From: Embleya sp040605455
GTDB lineage: Bacteria > Actinomycetota > Actinomycetes > Streptomycetales > Streptomycetaceae
Reading direction: 5' to 3'
Length of the DNA: 53,966 nucleotides
Assembly (NCBI RefSeq): GCF_040605455.1
Contig: NZ_JBEXCV010000050.1
Location: forward strand, 1-53,966
Program-made: the position numbers and the translations under genes
Shown: in pieces, positions 33,466-41,720 of the stretch
Position numbering within the stretch: the stretch's first letter is position 1
Layout of the letters: each line of letters begins with the position of its first letter
The notes under the pieces: generated by a model
What the model was told of the DNA's origin: nothing
Database searches by the model: none
The model's input: the letters and a program-made list of their open reading frames with translations, nothing else

Positions 33466-34734
33466 ATGAGCACGCAGCACTCGCCCGTCCCCTCCTCCGA
33501 GCACAAGTCGGGTGTCGGCCGCCTCGCCGGCCTGGGAGCCGAGAGCACCCGACTGATCGAGCTGGCCGAGGACTTCAGCGCGCACAACTACCACCCGCTG
33601 CCGATCGTGGTGGCCGAGGCGCACGGCGCCTGGATGACCGATGTCGAGGGCCGGCGCTATCTGGACATGCTGGCCGGGTATTCCGCGCTCAACTTCGGGC
33701 ACGGGAACGCGCGCCTGATCGACGCGGCCAAGCGGCAGTTGGACCGGGTCACGCTGACCAGCCGCGCATTCCACAACGACCGCTTCGCGCCGTTTTGCGA
33801 GCAGCTCGCGCAACTGGCCGGCATGGAGATGGTGCTGGCGATGAACACCGGCGCGGAGGCGGTGGAGACCGCGGTCAAGACCGCGCGCAAGTGGGGCTAC
33901 GAGGTCAAGGGCGTACCGGACGGGCAGGCCAGGATCGTGGTCGCCGCCGGCAACTTCCACGGCCGCACCACCACGATCGTGAGCTTCTCCACCGACGAGG
34001 AGGCGAGCCGGCACTTCGGCCCGTACACCCCGGGCTTCGACGTGGTGCCCTACGGCGACGCGGCCGCGCTGCGCGCGGCGATCACCGACGCCACGGTGGC
34101 GGTGCTGATCGAGCCGATCCAGGGCGAGGCCGGCGTGCTGGTCCCGCCGCCCGGCTATCTGGCCGAGGTGCGCCGGGTCACCGAGGAGCGCGACGTCCTG
34201 TTCATCGCGGACGAGATCCAGTCCGGCCTGGGGCGCACCGGCCGCACCTTCGCGTGCGAGCACGAGGGCGTGGTGCCGGACATGTACATCCTGGGCAAGG
34301 CGCTCGGCGGCGGCATCCTGCCGATCTCGGCAGTGGTGTCCTCACGCGCGGTGCTCGGTGTTTTCGCACCCGGCGAGCACGGCTCGACCTTCGGCGGGAA
34401 TCCGCTGGCCTGCGCGGTCGGCCTGGAGGTGCTGGAGATCCTGCGCTCCGGCGAGTTCCAGCAGCGCTCCGCCGACCTCGGCGACCACCTGCACCGCGAA
34501 CTCGCCACGCTGGTCGGCCACTCGGTGACCGCCGTTCGGGGTCGTGGGCTGTGGGCCGGTGTGGACATCGACCCGACCCACGGCACCGCCCGCGAGGTAT
34601 CCCAGGCCCTGATGGACCGCGGCGTCCTGGTCAAGGACACCCACGGCCAGACGATCCGCATCGCCCCGCCGCTGGTCATCTCCAAGGACGACCTGGAGTG
34701 GTCGTTGGACCAGCTGCGCGCGGTTCTGGGGTAG
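33466..34734 (+). CDS. rocD: Ornithine--oxo-acid transaminase
   Basis: A 422-residue class III aminotransferase from ATG 33466, with AAAGGA seven bases upstream. It converts ornithine and 2-oxoglutarate to glutamate semialdehyde and glutamate. The fold markers are NYHPLPIVV, the GY(S)ALNFGHG start of the active site, MNTGAEAVETAVK, FHGRTTTIVSFS, EPIQGEAGV, IADEIQSGLGRTG, and the PLP-lysine in LGKALGGGI. GEHGSTFGGNPLAC is typical of RocD. A hairpin follows the gene. Linked with the DDAH-like gene in an arginine-catabolic pair. Confidence 0.95.
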   Translation: MSTQHSPVPSSEHKSGVGRLAGLGAESTRLIELAEDFSAHNYHPLPIVVAEAHGAWMTDVEGRRYLDMLAGYSALNFGHGNARLIDAAKRQLDRVTLTSRAFHNDRFAPFCEQLAQLAGMEMVLAMNTGAEAVETAVKTARKWGYEVKGVPDGQARIVVAAGNFHGRTTTIVSFSTDEEASRHFGPYTPGFDVVPYGDAAALRAAITDATVAVLIEPIQGEAGVLVPPPGYLAEVRRVTEERDVLFIADEIQSGLGRTGRTFACEHEGVVPDMYILGKALGGGILPISAVVSSRAVLGVFAPGEHGSTFGGNPLACAVGLEVLEILRSGEFQQRSADLGDHLHRELATLVGHSVTAVRGRGLWAGVDIDPTHGTAREVSQALMDRGVLVKDTHGQTIRIAPPLVISKDDLEWSLDQLRAVLG

Positions 34735-34751
34735 CACCGGGACCACCTGGA

Positions 34752-34784
34752 GACGGCCGCGAAGTCGGGAACTTCGCGGCCGTC
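34752..34784. terminator. Terminator hairpin after rocD
   Basis: A perfect 14-bp stem GACGGCCGCGAAGT / complement with loop CGGGA (34766-34770), 18 bp past the rocD stop. Confidence 0.75.
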
Positions 34785-34845
34785 GTGTGCGACCTCATAG
34801 CGAGGCTGTTTCGTACATCGTGTCGAGGTCGACGAGTCGAAGGTC

Positions 34846-34969
34846 GGGGCCTTCGAGTCGCGGACCGGGACGAGGCCCGGGGGATCATCGCCGACTTCGA
34901 CGTACGCTCCGCCATTGGTGTTGCTGTACGTCTGCGCCACGTCACCGTGCTGTACTGGGTCGATCCCAT
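34846..34969 (-). pseudogene. Second DUF397 gene copy, frameshifted by a 4-bp deletion
   Basis: The minus strand starts at ATG 34969 with MGSTQYSTVTWR, then shifts frame into YSNTNGGAYVEVGDDPPGL and VPVRDSKAP. Compared with the intact copy at 35012-35209, four bases are missing at about 34931 (where WRKSSYS should be encoded), and the conserved Cys of GGACVEV is Tyr. The two copies share near-identical DNA on both sides, including TCTCGAACTCCT just upstream of each start. This is a recent tandem duplication that has decayed. Confidence 0.75.
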
Positions 34970-35011
34970 GTCTCGAACTCCTCGACGGTTGCTGTCGATG
35001 TGTGGCGTGCG

Positions 35012-35209
35012 TCAGACGTGGAGCGCCAGTGTCAGTGCCGTCCATGAGGTTGTTGGGATGGTCAGGTGTCCGACACCCGGGGCCTTCGAGTCGCGGACCG
35101 GGACGAGGCCCGGGAAATCATCGCTGACCTCGACGCACGCCCCGCCATTGCCGTTGCTGTACGAACTCTTGCGCCACGTTGCCGCGCTCGCGTCGTAGGT
35201 GGTCCCCAT
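35012..35209 (-). CDS. DUF397 domain-containing small protein
   Basis: A 65-residue protein from ATG 35209. It has the full DUF397 core: TWRKSSYSNGNGGACVEVSDD, then VPVRDSKAPG. The C-terminus (TIPTTSWTALTLAL) is shortened compared with the usual LTFTPxAWxAF ending. DUF397 proteins pair with XRE/DUF5753 regulators (WhiJ/BldB-like and Scr1/Scr2-type loci of Streptomyces), acting in development control or as toxin-antitoxin-like pairs. The regulator gene is directly upstream and its frame overlaps this gene by 148 bp. Confidence 0.8.
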   Translation of the reverse strand: MGTTYDASAATWRKSSYSNGNGGACVEVSDDFPGLVPVRDSKAPGVGHLTIPTTSWTALTLALHV

Positions 35210-36033
35210 GTCTCGAACTCCTTGATTGCAGCTGTGATCATCGCTGCCGAGGCCCTGGGTGGGAGCGCGTGCGAGCGCAGTGAGGCGAAAGCCCGGGCGC
35301 GCGCCGCAACGCTTGGCAGGTCTTCAATCAGTTGGCCTGAATCGCTGCCTTCAAGGTAGGCGATTGTGAGCTCGTCCGGCAGCGCCAGCAGGATGAGCGA
35401 ACCCCCAAGGACGGGGTGTGCGCCATGGGAGAAGGGCAGTACCTGGATCGTGGTGTGATTCGCATCCACGAGTGGGAGCAACGAACGGAGTTGCTCGCAC
35501 ATGACTTCCGCGCCACCGATGGGTCGCCGAACGGAAGCCTCGTCCAAAATGACGCACAGCTGTGGTCGGTCGGGGGTTTGAAGGCGCTCTTGCCGACTCA
35601 GCCGCGCGGCGACCAGCTTGTCGATCGCGGCGGGTTCAGCGTCCGGGTTGAACGCAGACAGGAACGCCTTTGCGTAGGCAGGTGTTTGGAGCAGACCCGG
35701 GATCGTGGCAGCCGCGTACTCTTCGACGGCGCTCGCTTCGGCCTCAAGTCGCATGTATCGGCGGTACTGGCCGGGGTGAATGTCGAACCTGATGAAGCCG
35801 AACATCCTCGTGAACATCACGCCGGTACCCAGGGCAATGTCGAGCTTGGGTCCCAGAGTTTCGTGCAGATGCTCCCCGTTCTCGAACTTCGACATCTGAG
35901 ATTTGTTGAACCCGAGGATTCCCGCCAGCGCGGTAACGCTGAGACCGGCTCGCTCGCGCTCCATCCGGATTTCCGCGCCGTAGCGATGACTTGGGGACAG
36001 CTCCGGGTCGAGTCGGCGTTGCTGGAACGTCAC
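35062..36033 (-). CDS. XRE-family regulator with DUF5753 (Scr1-type antitoxin-like)
   Basis: GTG 36033 with GGGAGG six bases upstream gives 323 residues. The N-terminal Cro/C1 helix-turn-helix is RYGAEIRMERERAGLSVTALAGILGFNKSQMSKFENGEH (split: about 16-35 and 36-55). DUF5753 follows, with the marker blocks ATIPGLLQTPAYA, RQERLQTPD and VLPFSHGAHPVLGGSLILL. The normal end of the family is near AAIKEFET; here the stop is lost and about 50 Arg/Ser-rich residues are added out of the second frame of the DUF397 gene. It is expected to repress its own locus; an inverted repeat lies in its leader. Confidence 0.85.
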   Translation of the reverse strand: MTFQQRRLDPELSPSHRYGAEIRMERERAGLSVTALAGILGFNKSQMSKFENGEHLHETLGPKLDIALGTGVMFTRMFGFIRFDIHPGQYRRYMRLEAEASAVEEYAAATIPGLLQTPAYAKAFLSAFNPDAEPAAIDKLVAARLSRQERLQTPDRPQLCVILDEASVRRPIGGAEVMCEQLRSLLPLVDANHTTIQVLPFSHGAHPVLGGSLILLALPDELTIAYLEGSDSGQLIEDLPSVAARARAFASLRSHALPPRASAAMITAAIKEFETWGPPTTRARQRGARVRTATAMAGRASRSAMISRASSRSATRRPRVSDT

Positions 36034-36046
36034 GTGCAACCTCCCG

Positions 36047-36070
36047 TGTTGCGTGAACCGGCGCGCAACA
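36047..36070. promoter_or_regulatory. Inverted repeat TGTTGCG-N10-CGCAACA upstream of the XRE gene
   Basis: Perfect 7-bp arms separated by 10 bp, just upstream of the ribosome-binding site of the XRE/DUF5753 gene and within the divergent region shared with the gene at 36281. Candidate autoregulatory operator. Confidence 0.45.
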
Positions 36071-36280
36071 GGGCGGGTTGTCGAATCGGTGCACTGTGCG
36101 CCATTCCTTCGATACACAAGGTAGTGGCGCGAATTCGTCCATGAGAGGCGAATCGGCCGTTGCGCCGGCACGAGGCGGTTGACCGCCTCGCGAGACCGCC
36201 GTGCAGCGGATGCAGGGGGCGAGCACACGCCTTGGACAGCAGCTCGCCCCCTACGTGCCCCCAACGGAGAGGACAACATC

Positions 36281-36862
36281 ATGATGCCGGAAGCCAACGG
36301 AGCCGACGTCGTTTCGCCGGGCGACGCCACCGCTGCCGATGTGATGCAAAACGCCAGACTCGCCTATCTCGTACGGCAAGCCGCGCTCGTCATGCGGCGG
36401 CAGGAGGCGGCTCGGCCCCGCCGCGAAGTGATCGCGCACTCCGCCGAGGACCTCGACGTGGGCAACGTGTTCTGCGAGCGCCATCGGCACGCGCAGTGCC
36501 GCGACGCGGCCTCGGAGCGGGACGGGACGCTTATGGACGTGATTGGTACGAGCGTCTACCTGCGCGGCCACGATGGCCTCGAATTCGTGTGCCGCATGCA
36601 CGACTTGGTGATCCTTGCTTCGCCGCCGCCGATCCTCTACCGGCGCGTGCGCTACATCGGATCCGAGGACCCCGCCCTGCGTCCCGACGGTGAGCTCACC
36701 GAGCTGTGGGCCGTCGACCAAGGCAAGCTCGCGACCGTGCAACCCGCCAATGGGCACGCCTGGTTCGCGTTGACCACCGATCTGGAGCGAACCGGCTTCG
36801 TGCTGGGACCCGTCGCCGACTGGCCGAAGCCGCCATACCGCTCGGATGCGGTCGGCTCGTAG
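36281..36862 (+). CDS. Hypothetical protein
   Basis: A 193-residue protein from ATG 36281 with GGAGAGGA upstream. ATG 36284 is an alternative. No family was recognised. It looks soluble and mixed alpha/beta, with two Cys-His pairs worth noting: FCERHRHAQC (about 60-69) and FVCRMHDL (about 94-101), which could form a metal site. It is divergent from the XRE/DUF5753 gene, and proteins encoded opposite such regulators often belong to the same regulatory locus. Function unknown. Confidence 0.65.
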   Translation: MMPEANGADVVSPGDATAADVMQNARLAYLVRQAALVMRRQEAARPRREVIAHSAEDLDVGNVFCERHRHAQCRDAASERDGTLMDVIGTSVYLRGHDGLEFVCRMHDLVILASPPPILYRRVRYIGSEDPALRPDGELTELWAVDQGKLATVQPANGHAWFALTTDLERTGFVLGPVADWPKPPYRSDAVGS

Positions 36863-36910
36863 GATCCGCCACGACCGCGGCCCCGGCCCGGAGCTCCCCA
36901 GCCATCGCAC

Positions 36911-36949
36911 GACGAAGGGGGCCGCCCCAGCGGAGCGGCTCCCTTCGTC
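36911..36949. terminator. Hairpin between the hypothetical gene and the converging TetR gene
   Basis: A 15-bp stem with one G-T(U) wobble (36911-36925 with 36935-36949) and a 9-base loop. Likely serves both convergent genes. Confidence 0.7.
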
Positions 36950-36969
36950 CGTGTCCGAGGACACCGTGC

Positions 36970-37623
36970 TCACGAGCTTCGGCGGCCCACCAGCCTCGGC
37001 TTGGGTTCTATGCCGGAGAGGCCGTTCCAGGCCAGGTTGACCAGGTGGGCCGCGACGTCGGCCTTCTTGGGGCGGCGTACGTCCAGCCACCACTGGCCGG
37101 TCAGGGCGACCATGCCGACCAGCATCTGGGCGTACATCGGGGCGAGCTTCGGGTCGTAGCCGCGCGACTTGAACTCCAGGCCGAGTACGTCCTCGACCTG
37201 GGAGGCGATGTCGCTGATCAGCGATGCGAAGGTGCCGGTGGATTGGGCCACCGGCGAGTCCCGGACCAGGATCCGGAAGCCGTCGGTGTTCTGGTCGATG
37301 TAGTCCAGGAGGGCGAAGGCGGCCTGTTCGAGGAGCTCCCTGGGGTGTCCGCCGGTCAGCGCACTGGTCACCATGTCCAACAACGCGCTGGTCTCGCGGT
37401 CCACGACGACGGCGTAGAGCCCTTCCTTGCCCCCGAAGTGTTCGTAGACCACCGGCTTCGAGACACCCGCCTTGTGAGCGATCTCCTCGACGCTCGTCGC
37501 GTCGTAGCCACGCTCCGCGAACAGTGTTCGACCGATGTCGATCAACTGCTCGCGACGCTCTTTCCCGGTCATGCGCACACGACCGCCGCCGCGCGGTGCA
37601 CTCCGCCTGCTGCTTTCGGTCAC
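36970..37623 (-). CDS. TetR family transcriptional regulator (desaturase operon)
   Basis: A 217-residue protein from GTG 37623; ATG 37572 is a shorter alternative. The N-terminal DNA-binding domain contains GKERREQLIDIGRTLFAERG, ATSVEEIAHKAGVSKPVVYEHF and GGKEGLYAVVVD. The C-terminal ligand domain is helical. It lies 7 bp downstream of a fatty-acyl desaturase gene in the same operon. Two tandem TACG-N4-CGTA sites at that promoter are the probable targets, giving feedback control of membrane desaturation, as for other desaturase-linked TetR repressors. Confidence 0.92.
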   Translation of the reverse strand: MTESSRRSAPRGGGRVRMTGKERREQLIDIGRTLFAERGYDATSVEEIAHKAGVSKPVVYEHFGGKEGLYAVVVDRETSALLDMVTSALTGGHPRELLEQAAFALLDYIDQNTDGFRILVRDSPVAQSTGTFASLISDIASQVEDVLGLEFKSRGYDPKLAPMYAQMLVGMVALTGQWWLDVRRPKKADVAAHLVNLAWNGLSGIEPKPRLVGRRSS

Positions 37624-37630
37624 TGGCCCA

Positions 37631-38599
37631 TCATGCCGCGCGGCGAGCCGCGACCCGTTGCCGGTCCGGCCAACGTACGTCCCAGACCCAGCCGAGCTTC
37701 TCCATCCAGCGGATCGCCCGGGCGCTGCTGTCGACCTGGCCGCGCAGTACGCCGTGCCGTGCGCTGGTCTGATCCGCGTGGTGCAGGTTGTGCCAGGACT
37801 CGCCCATCGAGGGGATCGCGAGCCACCACACGTTGCCCGACCGGTCGCGGGACTTGAACGGGTGATTGCCGACCGCGTGGCAGATCGAGTTGATCGACCA
37901 GGTCACGTGGTGCAGCAGCCCGATCCGGACCAGGCCGGCCCAGAAGAACGCGGTCAGCGCGCCCTGCCACGACCATGCCCACAGGCCGCCGACCAGCGCG
38001 GGAGCGGCCAGCGAGACGCCGACCCACAGCGGGAACTGACGGGAGACGCGAATCATGTCGCGGTCCTTGAGCAGGTCGGGCGCGTACTTCTCCTGCGAGG
38101 TCTGCTCGACGTCGAACAGCCACCCCATGTGCGCCCACCACAGGCCCTTGGCCAGCGCGCCCACGCTGGTGCCGTAGCGCCACGGCGAGTGCGGGTCGCC
38201 CTCCTTGTCGGAGAACCTGTGGTGCTTGCGGTGGTCGGCGACCCACCGCACCAGCGGCCCCTGCACGGCCATGTTGCCCGCGATCGCGAGCGCGATCCGG
38301 ACCGGGCGCTTGGCCTTGAACGATCCGTGCGTGAAGTAACGATGGAACCCGATCGTGATCCCGTGGCCGGTGATGGCGTACATCACAACGCCGATCACCA
38401 CGTCGCGCCAGGACAGCCCCCAACCCCATGCCGCCGGCACCGCTGCCACCAGTGCGAGGAACGGGATGCCGATGAAGAGCGCCAACACGACCTGTTCGGC
38501 GAAGTGCTTGCGTTCGCCGCCGAGCGTGCCGCGCCGGGCGGCGTCGGTGGCGGACTTCCGTTCGGCTTCGAGCACGCTGGTGCCGGGGGAAGGGGTCAT
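37631..38599 (-). CDS. Acyl-CoA (delta-9-type) fatty acid desaturase
   Basis: A 322-residue integral membrane di-iron enzyme from ATG 38599 (GAGGG seven bases upstream). It introduces a double bond into acyl chains. The three histidine boxes are intact: HRYFTH, HRKHH and HNLHH, with further His in HHVTWSINS and NHPF. Hydrophobic segments near 40-75 and 170-215 flank them. It is first in an operon with a TetR regulator. Tandem operators overlap its promoter. Electron donor unknown. Confidence 0.93.
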   Translation of the reverse strand: MTPSPGTSVLEAERKSATDAARRGTLGGERKHFAEQVVLALFIGIPFLALVAAVPAAWGWGLSWRDVVIGVVMYAITGHGITIGFHRYFTHGSFKAKRPVRIALAIAGNMAVQGPLVRWVADHRKHHRFSDKEGDPHSPWRYGTSVGALAKGLWWAHMGWLFDVEQTSQEKYAPDLLKDRDMIRVSRQFPLWVGVSLAAPALVGGLWAWSWQGALTAFFWAGLVRIGLLHHVTWSINSICHAVGNHPFKSRDRSGNVWWLAIPSMGESWHNLHHADQTSARHGVLRGQVDSSARAIRWMEKLGWVWDVRWPDRQRVAARRAA

Positions 38600-38631
38600 A
38601 GGGAATCCCTCAGGTCGGGGGCAGGCGATGC

Positions 38632-38669
38632 TACGGCGACGTAACCTACGGGGCCGTAAGTTTCGTCAG
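38632..38669 (-). promoter_or_regulatory. Desaturase promoter with tandem TACG-N4-CGTA operators
   Basis: Two palindromes, TACGGCGACGTA (38632-38643) and TACGGGGCCGTA (38647-38658), lie 15 bp centre to centre. A minus-strand -10 TAGGTT (plus 38643-38648) sits at their junction, with -35 CTGACG (plus 38664-38669). Binding of the TetR protein would block this promoter. Confidence 0.65.
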
Positions 38670-38943
38670 TATGGCAGGTCATGAGCGGAAAGTGAGGTGT
38701 CTGCAAGGCCTTCGATTTTTCCGCGCACCCGTGCCAAAACCCTTGTGCGGGACGGCTTCCCGGCCCGGGCGCCGGCATGCGCGAAGCGTCGAAGCGGCTT
38801 TTCGGGCCCGTGGCGCCGAGGGCCTCCGCGATGTTCCACGGGGTCTGCGGAGGGTTATTCGCGCACGAAGCGCCGAGGGGCCGGCATAGTGGGTGCCGTG
38901 AAAACGGGACGAGCCCGCTTGCCAAGCGGAATGCCCGATTCAT
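38670..38943. other. Gene-free stretch between desaturase promoter and tRNA-Gln
   Basis: No coding frame here has recognisable homology. It must contain the tRNA promoter; CATAGT at 38885-38890 is a weak -10 candidate. Nothing else was recognised. Confidence 0.35.
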
Positions 38944-39016
38944 TCCGCTATGGTGTAACTCGGCAGCACACGGGGTTTTGGTCCCCATGGTCCAGGTTCA
39001 AATCCTGGTAGCGGAG
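38944..39016 (+). tRNA. tRNA-Gln (anticodon TTG)
   Basis: A 73-nt cloverleaf: acceptor TCCGCTA pairs with TAGCGGA, the D-arm has AACTCGGCAG, the anticodon loop is TTTTGGT with anticodon TTG at 38978-38980, and the T-arm is CCAGG-TTCAAAT-CCTGG. The discriminator is G at 39016. The 3' CCA is not encoded. It precedes glmU, a usual streptomycete arrangement. Confidence 0.95.
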
Positions 39017-39188
39017 CCTTTCGACAATGCCGGCCGCAGCGGCGCGTGGAGCCTTCGCCCGACGGCGCTATCCTCATAGGGCCCGGTTTGTTCGGCTCGG
39101 CTTCGTCGTGCCGTCATCTCGTTTCTCCGGAGTCGGCCTTCGGAGTCGTCGGGCATCCCCCGCCAGCGATGCCGAGGAGCCTTGCTCT

Positions 39189-40727
39189 GTGAGCCCCATC
39201 CGCCCGGCTGCCGTCGTCGTACTTGCTGCGGGCGAGGGCACCCGCATGCGTTCCAAGACCACCCCGAAGGTGTTGCACGCCCTGGCCGGTCGGGCCATGG
39301 TCGGGCACGTGGTCGAAGCCGCCCGACGGCTGGATCCCGAAGACCTGATCGTTGTCGTCGGCCACGGCCGGGACAAGGTCGCGAGCTACCTGTCCGAGCT
39401 GGACCCCACTGCCCGGGTGGTCGTCCAGGAGCAGCAGAACGGCACCGGTCACGCCGTGCGCGTCGCCCTGGACGGGCTCGCCGAGAGCAGCCGGGAGCCG
39501 GACGGCGTGGTCTTGGTCACATGCGGGGACACCCCGCTGCTGACCACGGAAAGCCTGGCCGCACTGGTCGCGACCCACGAAAGCGAGGGCAACGCCGTCA
39601 CCGTGCTCTCCGCGGTCGTGCCCGATCCGACCGGCTACGGCCGGATCGTCCGGGAGAACACCCCCGACGGGCACGGCGCCGTCACCGCGATCGTCGAGCA
39701 CAAGGACGCCTCCGCCGCCCAGCGCGCGATCGCCGAGATCAACTCCGGCGTGTACGCGTTCGACGGCAAGCTGCTGCGCGAGGCGCTCGGCCGGATCACC
39801 GCGCACAACAGCCAGGGCGAGGAATACCTCACCGACACGCTGCACGTGCTGCGCGAGGCCGGGCACCGGGTGGGCGCGGCCGCGGCCGTGGACCACCGGG
39901 AGATCCTGGGCATCAACGACCGGGTGCAGCTCGCCGAGGCCCGACGGGTGTTCAACGACCGCCTGCTCGAGGCCGCGATGCGCGCCGGGGTCACCGTGGT
40001 GGACCCCGCGACCACCTGGGTCGACGTGGACGCCACGTTCGAACCGGATGCCGTGCTTCATCCCAACACCCAGCTGCACGGTGCGACCAGCGTCGCCGCC
40101 GAGGCCGTGGTGGGCCCCAACTGCACGCTGCGCGACACCGTCGTCGGCGAGCGGGCCCACGTGTACAACACCACGAGTGAGGGCGCCGAGATCGGCCCCG
40201 AGGCCACCGTGGGTCCGTACACCTACCTGCGGCCGGGTACCCGGCTCGCGCGGGGGGCCAAGGTCGGCGGCTTCGTGGAGATGAAGAACGCCGTGGTGGG
40301 CGAGGGATCGAAGGTGCCGCATCTGTCCTACGTCGGGGATGCGACCATCGGGGTGGGTGCCAATATCGGTGCGGCCACGATCTTCGTGAACTACGACGGC
40401 GTGAACAAGCACCACACGGTGGTCGGGGACCACGTGCGGGTGGGCAGCGACACCATGCTGGTCGCCCCGATCGAGATCGGCGACGGTGCCTACACGGCCG
40501 CCGGATCGGTGATCACAGAAGATGTCCCGCCCGGCGCGATGGCGGTGGCGCGGGGGCGCCAACACAACATCGACGGGTGGGTCGCACGCAAACGCGCGGG
40601 TACGGCCTCGGCGCAGGCCGCCGAACGCGCGCTCACGGGCACGCGGGGCGACGCGGGTGACGTGCACACAACGGCCGGGCCGAACGACGGTTCTGCCGAG
40701 GCGAATGGCAAGGAGACGGTGCTGTGA
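39189..40727 (+). CDS. glmU: Bifunctional UDP-GlcNAc pyrophosphorylase / GlcN-1-P acetyltransferase
   Basis: GTG 39189 gives 512 residues. The enzyme makes UDP-GlcNAc for peptidoglycan and other polymers. The N-terminal uridyltransferase has LAAGEGTRMRS, KVLHALAGRAM, QNGTGHA and TCGDTPLL. The C-terminal left-handed beta-helix has GPYTYLRPG, GGFVEMKNA, HLSYVGDATIG and FVNYDGVNKHHT, ending with IDGWVARKR. A disordered tail (about 475-512) is typical of actinobacteria. Its stop overlaps the prs start (GTGA). It also supplies the likely precursor for the sugar cluster at 44.7-53.3 kb. Confidence 0.97.
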   Translation: MSPIRPAAVVVLAAGEGTRMRSKTTPKVLHALAGRAMVGHVVEAARRLDPEDLIVVVGHGRDKVASYLSELDPTARVVVQEQQNGTGHAVRVALDGLAESSREPDGVVLVTCGDTPLLTTESLAALVATHESEGNAVTVLSAVVPDPTGYGRIVRENTPDGHGAVTAIVEHKDASAAQRAIAEINSGVYAFDGKLLREALGRITAHNSQGEEYLTDTLHVLREAGHRVGAAAAVDHREILGINDRVQLAEARRVFNDRLLEAAMRAGVTVVDPATTWVDVDATFEPDAVLHPNTQLHGATSVAAEAVVGPNCTLRDTVVGERAHVYNTTSEGAEIGPEATVGPYTYLRPGTRLARGAKVGGFVEMKNAVVGEGSKVPHLSYVGDATIGVGANIGAATIFVNYDGVNKHHTVVGDHVRVGSDTMLVAPIEIGDGAYTAAGSVITEDVPPGAMAVARGRQHNIDGWVARKRAGTASAQAAERALTGTRGDAGDVHTTAGPNDGSAEANGKETVL

Positions 40728-41701
40728 GCGGGATCAAGGTGACGCCTGAGCGCAAGCTCATGCTCTTCACGGGCAGGGCCCACCCCGAACTTGCGAAGGA
40801 GGTGGCCTCGGAGCTCGGTGCGGATCTCGTTCCCACCAAGGCCTTCGAGTTCGCCAACGGGGAGATCTACGTACGGTTCGAGGATTCCGTACGAGGTGCC
40901 GACGCGTTCGTGATCCAGAGCCACACGGCTCCGATCAACACGTGGATCATGGAACAGCTGATCATGATCGACGCGCTCAAGCGGGCCTCCGCCAAGCGCA
41001 TCACGGTCATCGTGCCGTTCTACGGCTATGCCAGGCAGGACAAGAAGCACCGCGGTCGCGAGCCGATCTCGGCCCGCCTGATGGCGGATCTGTTCAAGAC
41101 CGCGGGTGCCGACCGGCTGATGGCCGTGGACCTGCACACGTCGCAGATCCAGGGCTTCTTCGACGGCCCGGTGGACCACCTGTTCGCGCTGCCGCTGCTG
41201 GCCGACCACGTCGGCAAGCGGGTGGACCGCGAGCGGCTCACCGTGGTCTCCCCGGACGCCGGTCGGGTTCGGGTGGCCGACCAGTGGACGGACCGCCTCG
41301 GCGCGCCGCTGGCGATCATCCACAAGCGTCGCGACCCCAACATCGCCAACGAGGTCACCGTGCACGAGGTGGTCGGTGACGTCACCGGCCGCACGTGTGT
41401 CCTGGTCGACGACATGATCGACACCGGTGGCACGATCTGCGCCGCCGCCGACGCGCTGTACGAGAACGGCGCCGCCGACGTGATCGTGGCCGCCACCCAC
41501 GCGGTGCTGTCCGGCCCCGCCGTGGACCGCCTGAAGAACTCGCGGATCAGCGAGGTCATCGTGACCAACTCGCTGCCGATCGAGGAGGAGCGTCAGTTCG
41601 ACAAGCTGACCGTCCTGTCGATCGCCCCGATGGTGGGTCGTGCGATCCGTGAGGTCTTCGAGGACGGTTCGGTCACGAGCCTGTTCGACGGCCACAGCTG
41701 A
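40724..41701 (+). CDS. prs: Ribose-phosphate pyrophosphokinase (PRPP synthase)
   Basis: A 325-residue protein translationally coupled to glmU. It makes PRPP for nucleotide, His and Trp synthesis. Present are the FTGRAHPELA start, FANGEIYVRF, the ATP/flexible-loop region PFYGYARQDKKHRGREPIS, the metal site VDLHTSQIQGFF, and the PRPP-binding VLVDDMIDTGGT. Two hairpins follow it. Confidence 0.97.
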   Translation: MSGIKVTPERKLMLFTGRAHPELAKEVASELGADLVPTKAFEFANGEIYVRFEDSVRGADAFVIQSHTAPINTWIMEQLIMIDALKRASAKRITVIVPFYGYARQDKKHRGREPISARLMADLFKTAGADRLMAVDLHTSQIQGFFDGPVDHLFALPLLADHVGKRVDRERLTVVSPDAGRVRVADQWTDRLGAPLAIIHKRRDPNIANEVTVHEVVGDVTGRTCVLVDDMIDTGGTICAAADALYENGAADVIVAATHAVLSGPAVDRLKNSRISEVIVTNSLPIEEERQFDKLTVLSIAPMVGRAIREVFEDGSVTSLFDGHS

Positions 41702-41720
41702 CCCACGGGACCGTCCGGCT

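Noticed and set aside
34155..35045. 296-codon reverse frame across rocD
   Set aside because: Only its first part shows DUF397 sequence; the rest is antisense to rocD. Recorded as a pseudogene limited to 34846-34969.
35062..36330. Longer 422-codon start for the XRE regulator
   Set aside because: GTG 36033 has an ideal GGGAGG, and the extension is low-complexity without homology.
38671..39079. Several 70-104-codon frames around the tRNA
   Set aside because: They read through the tRNA gene and show no protein-like pattern.
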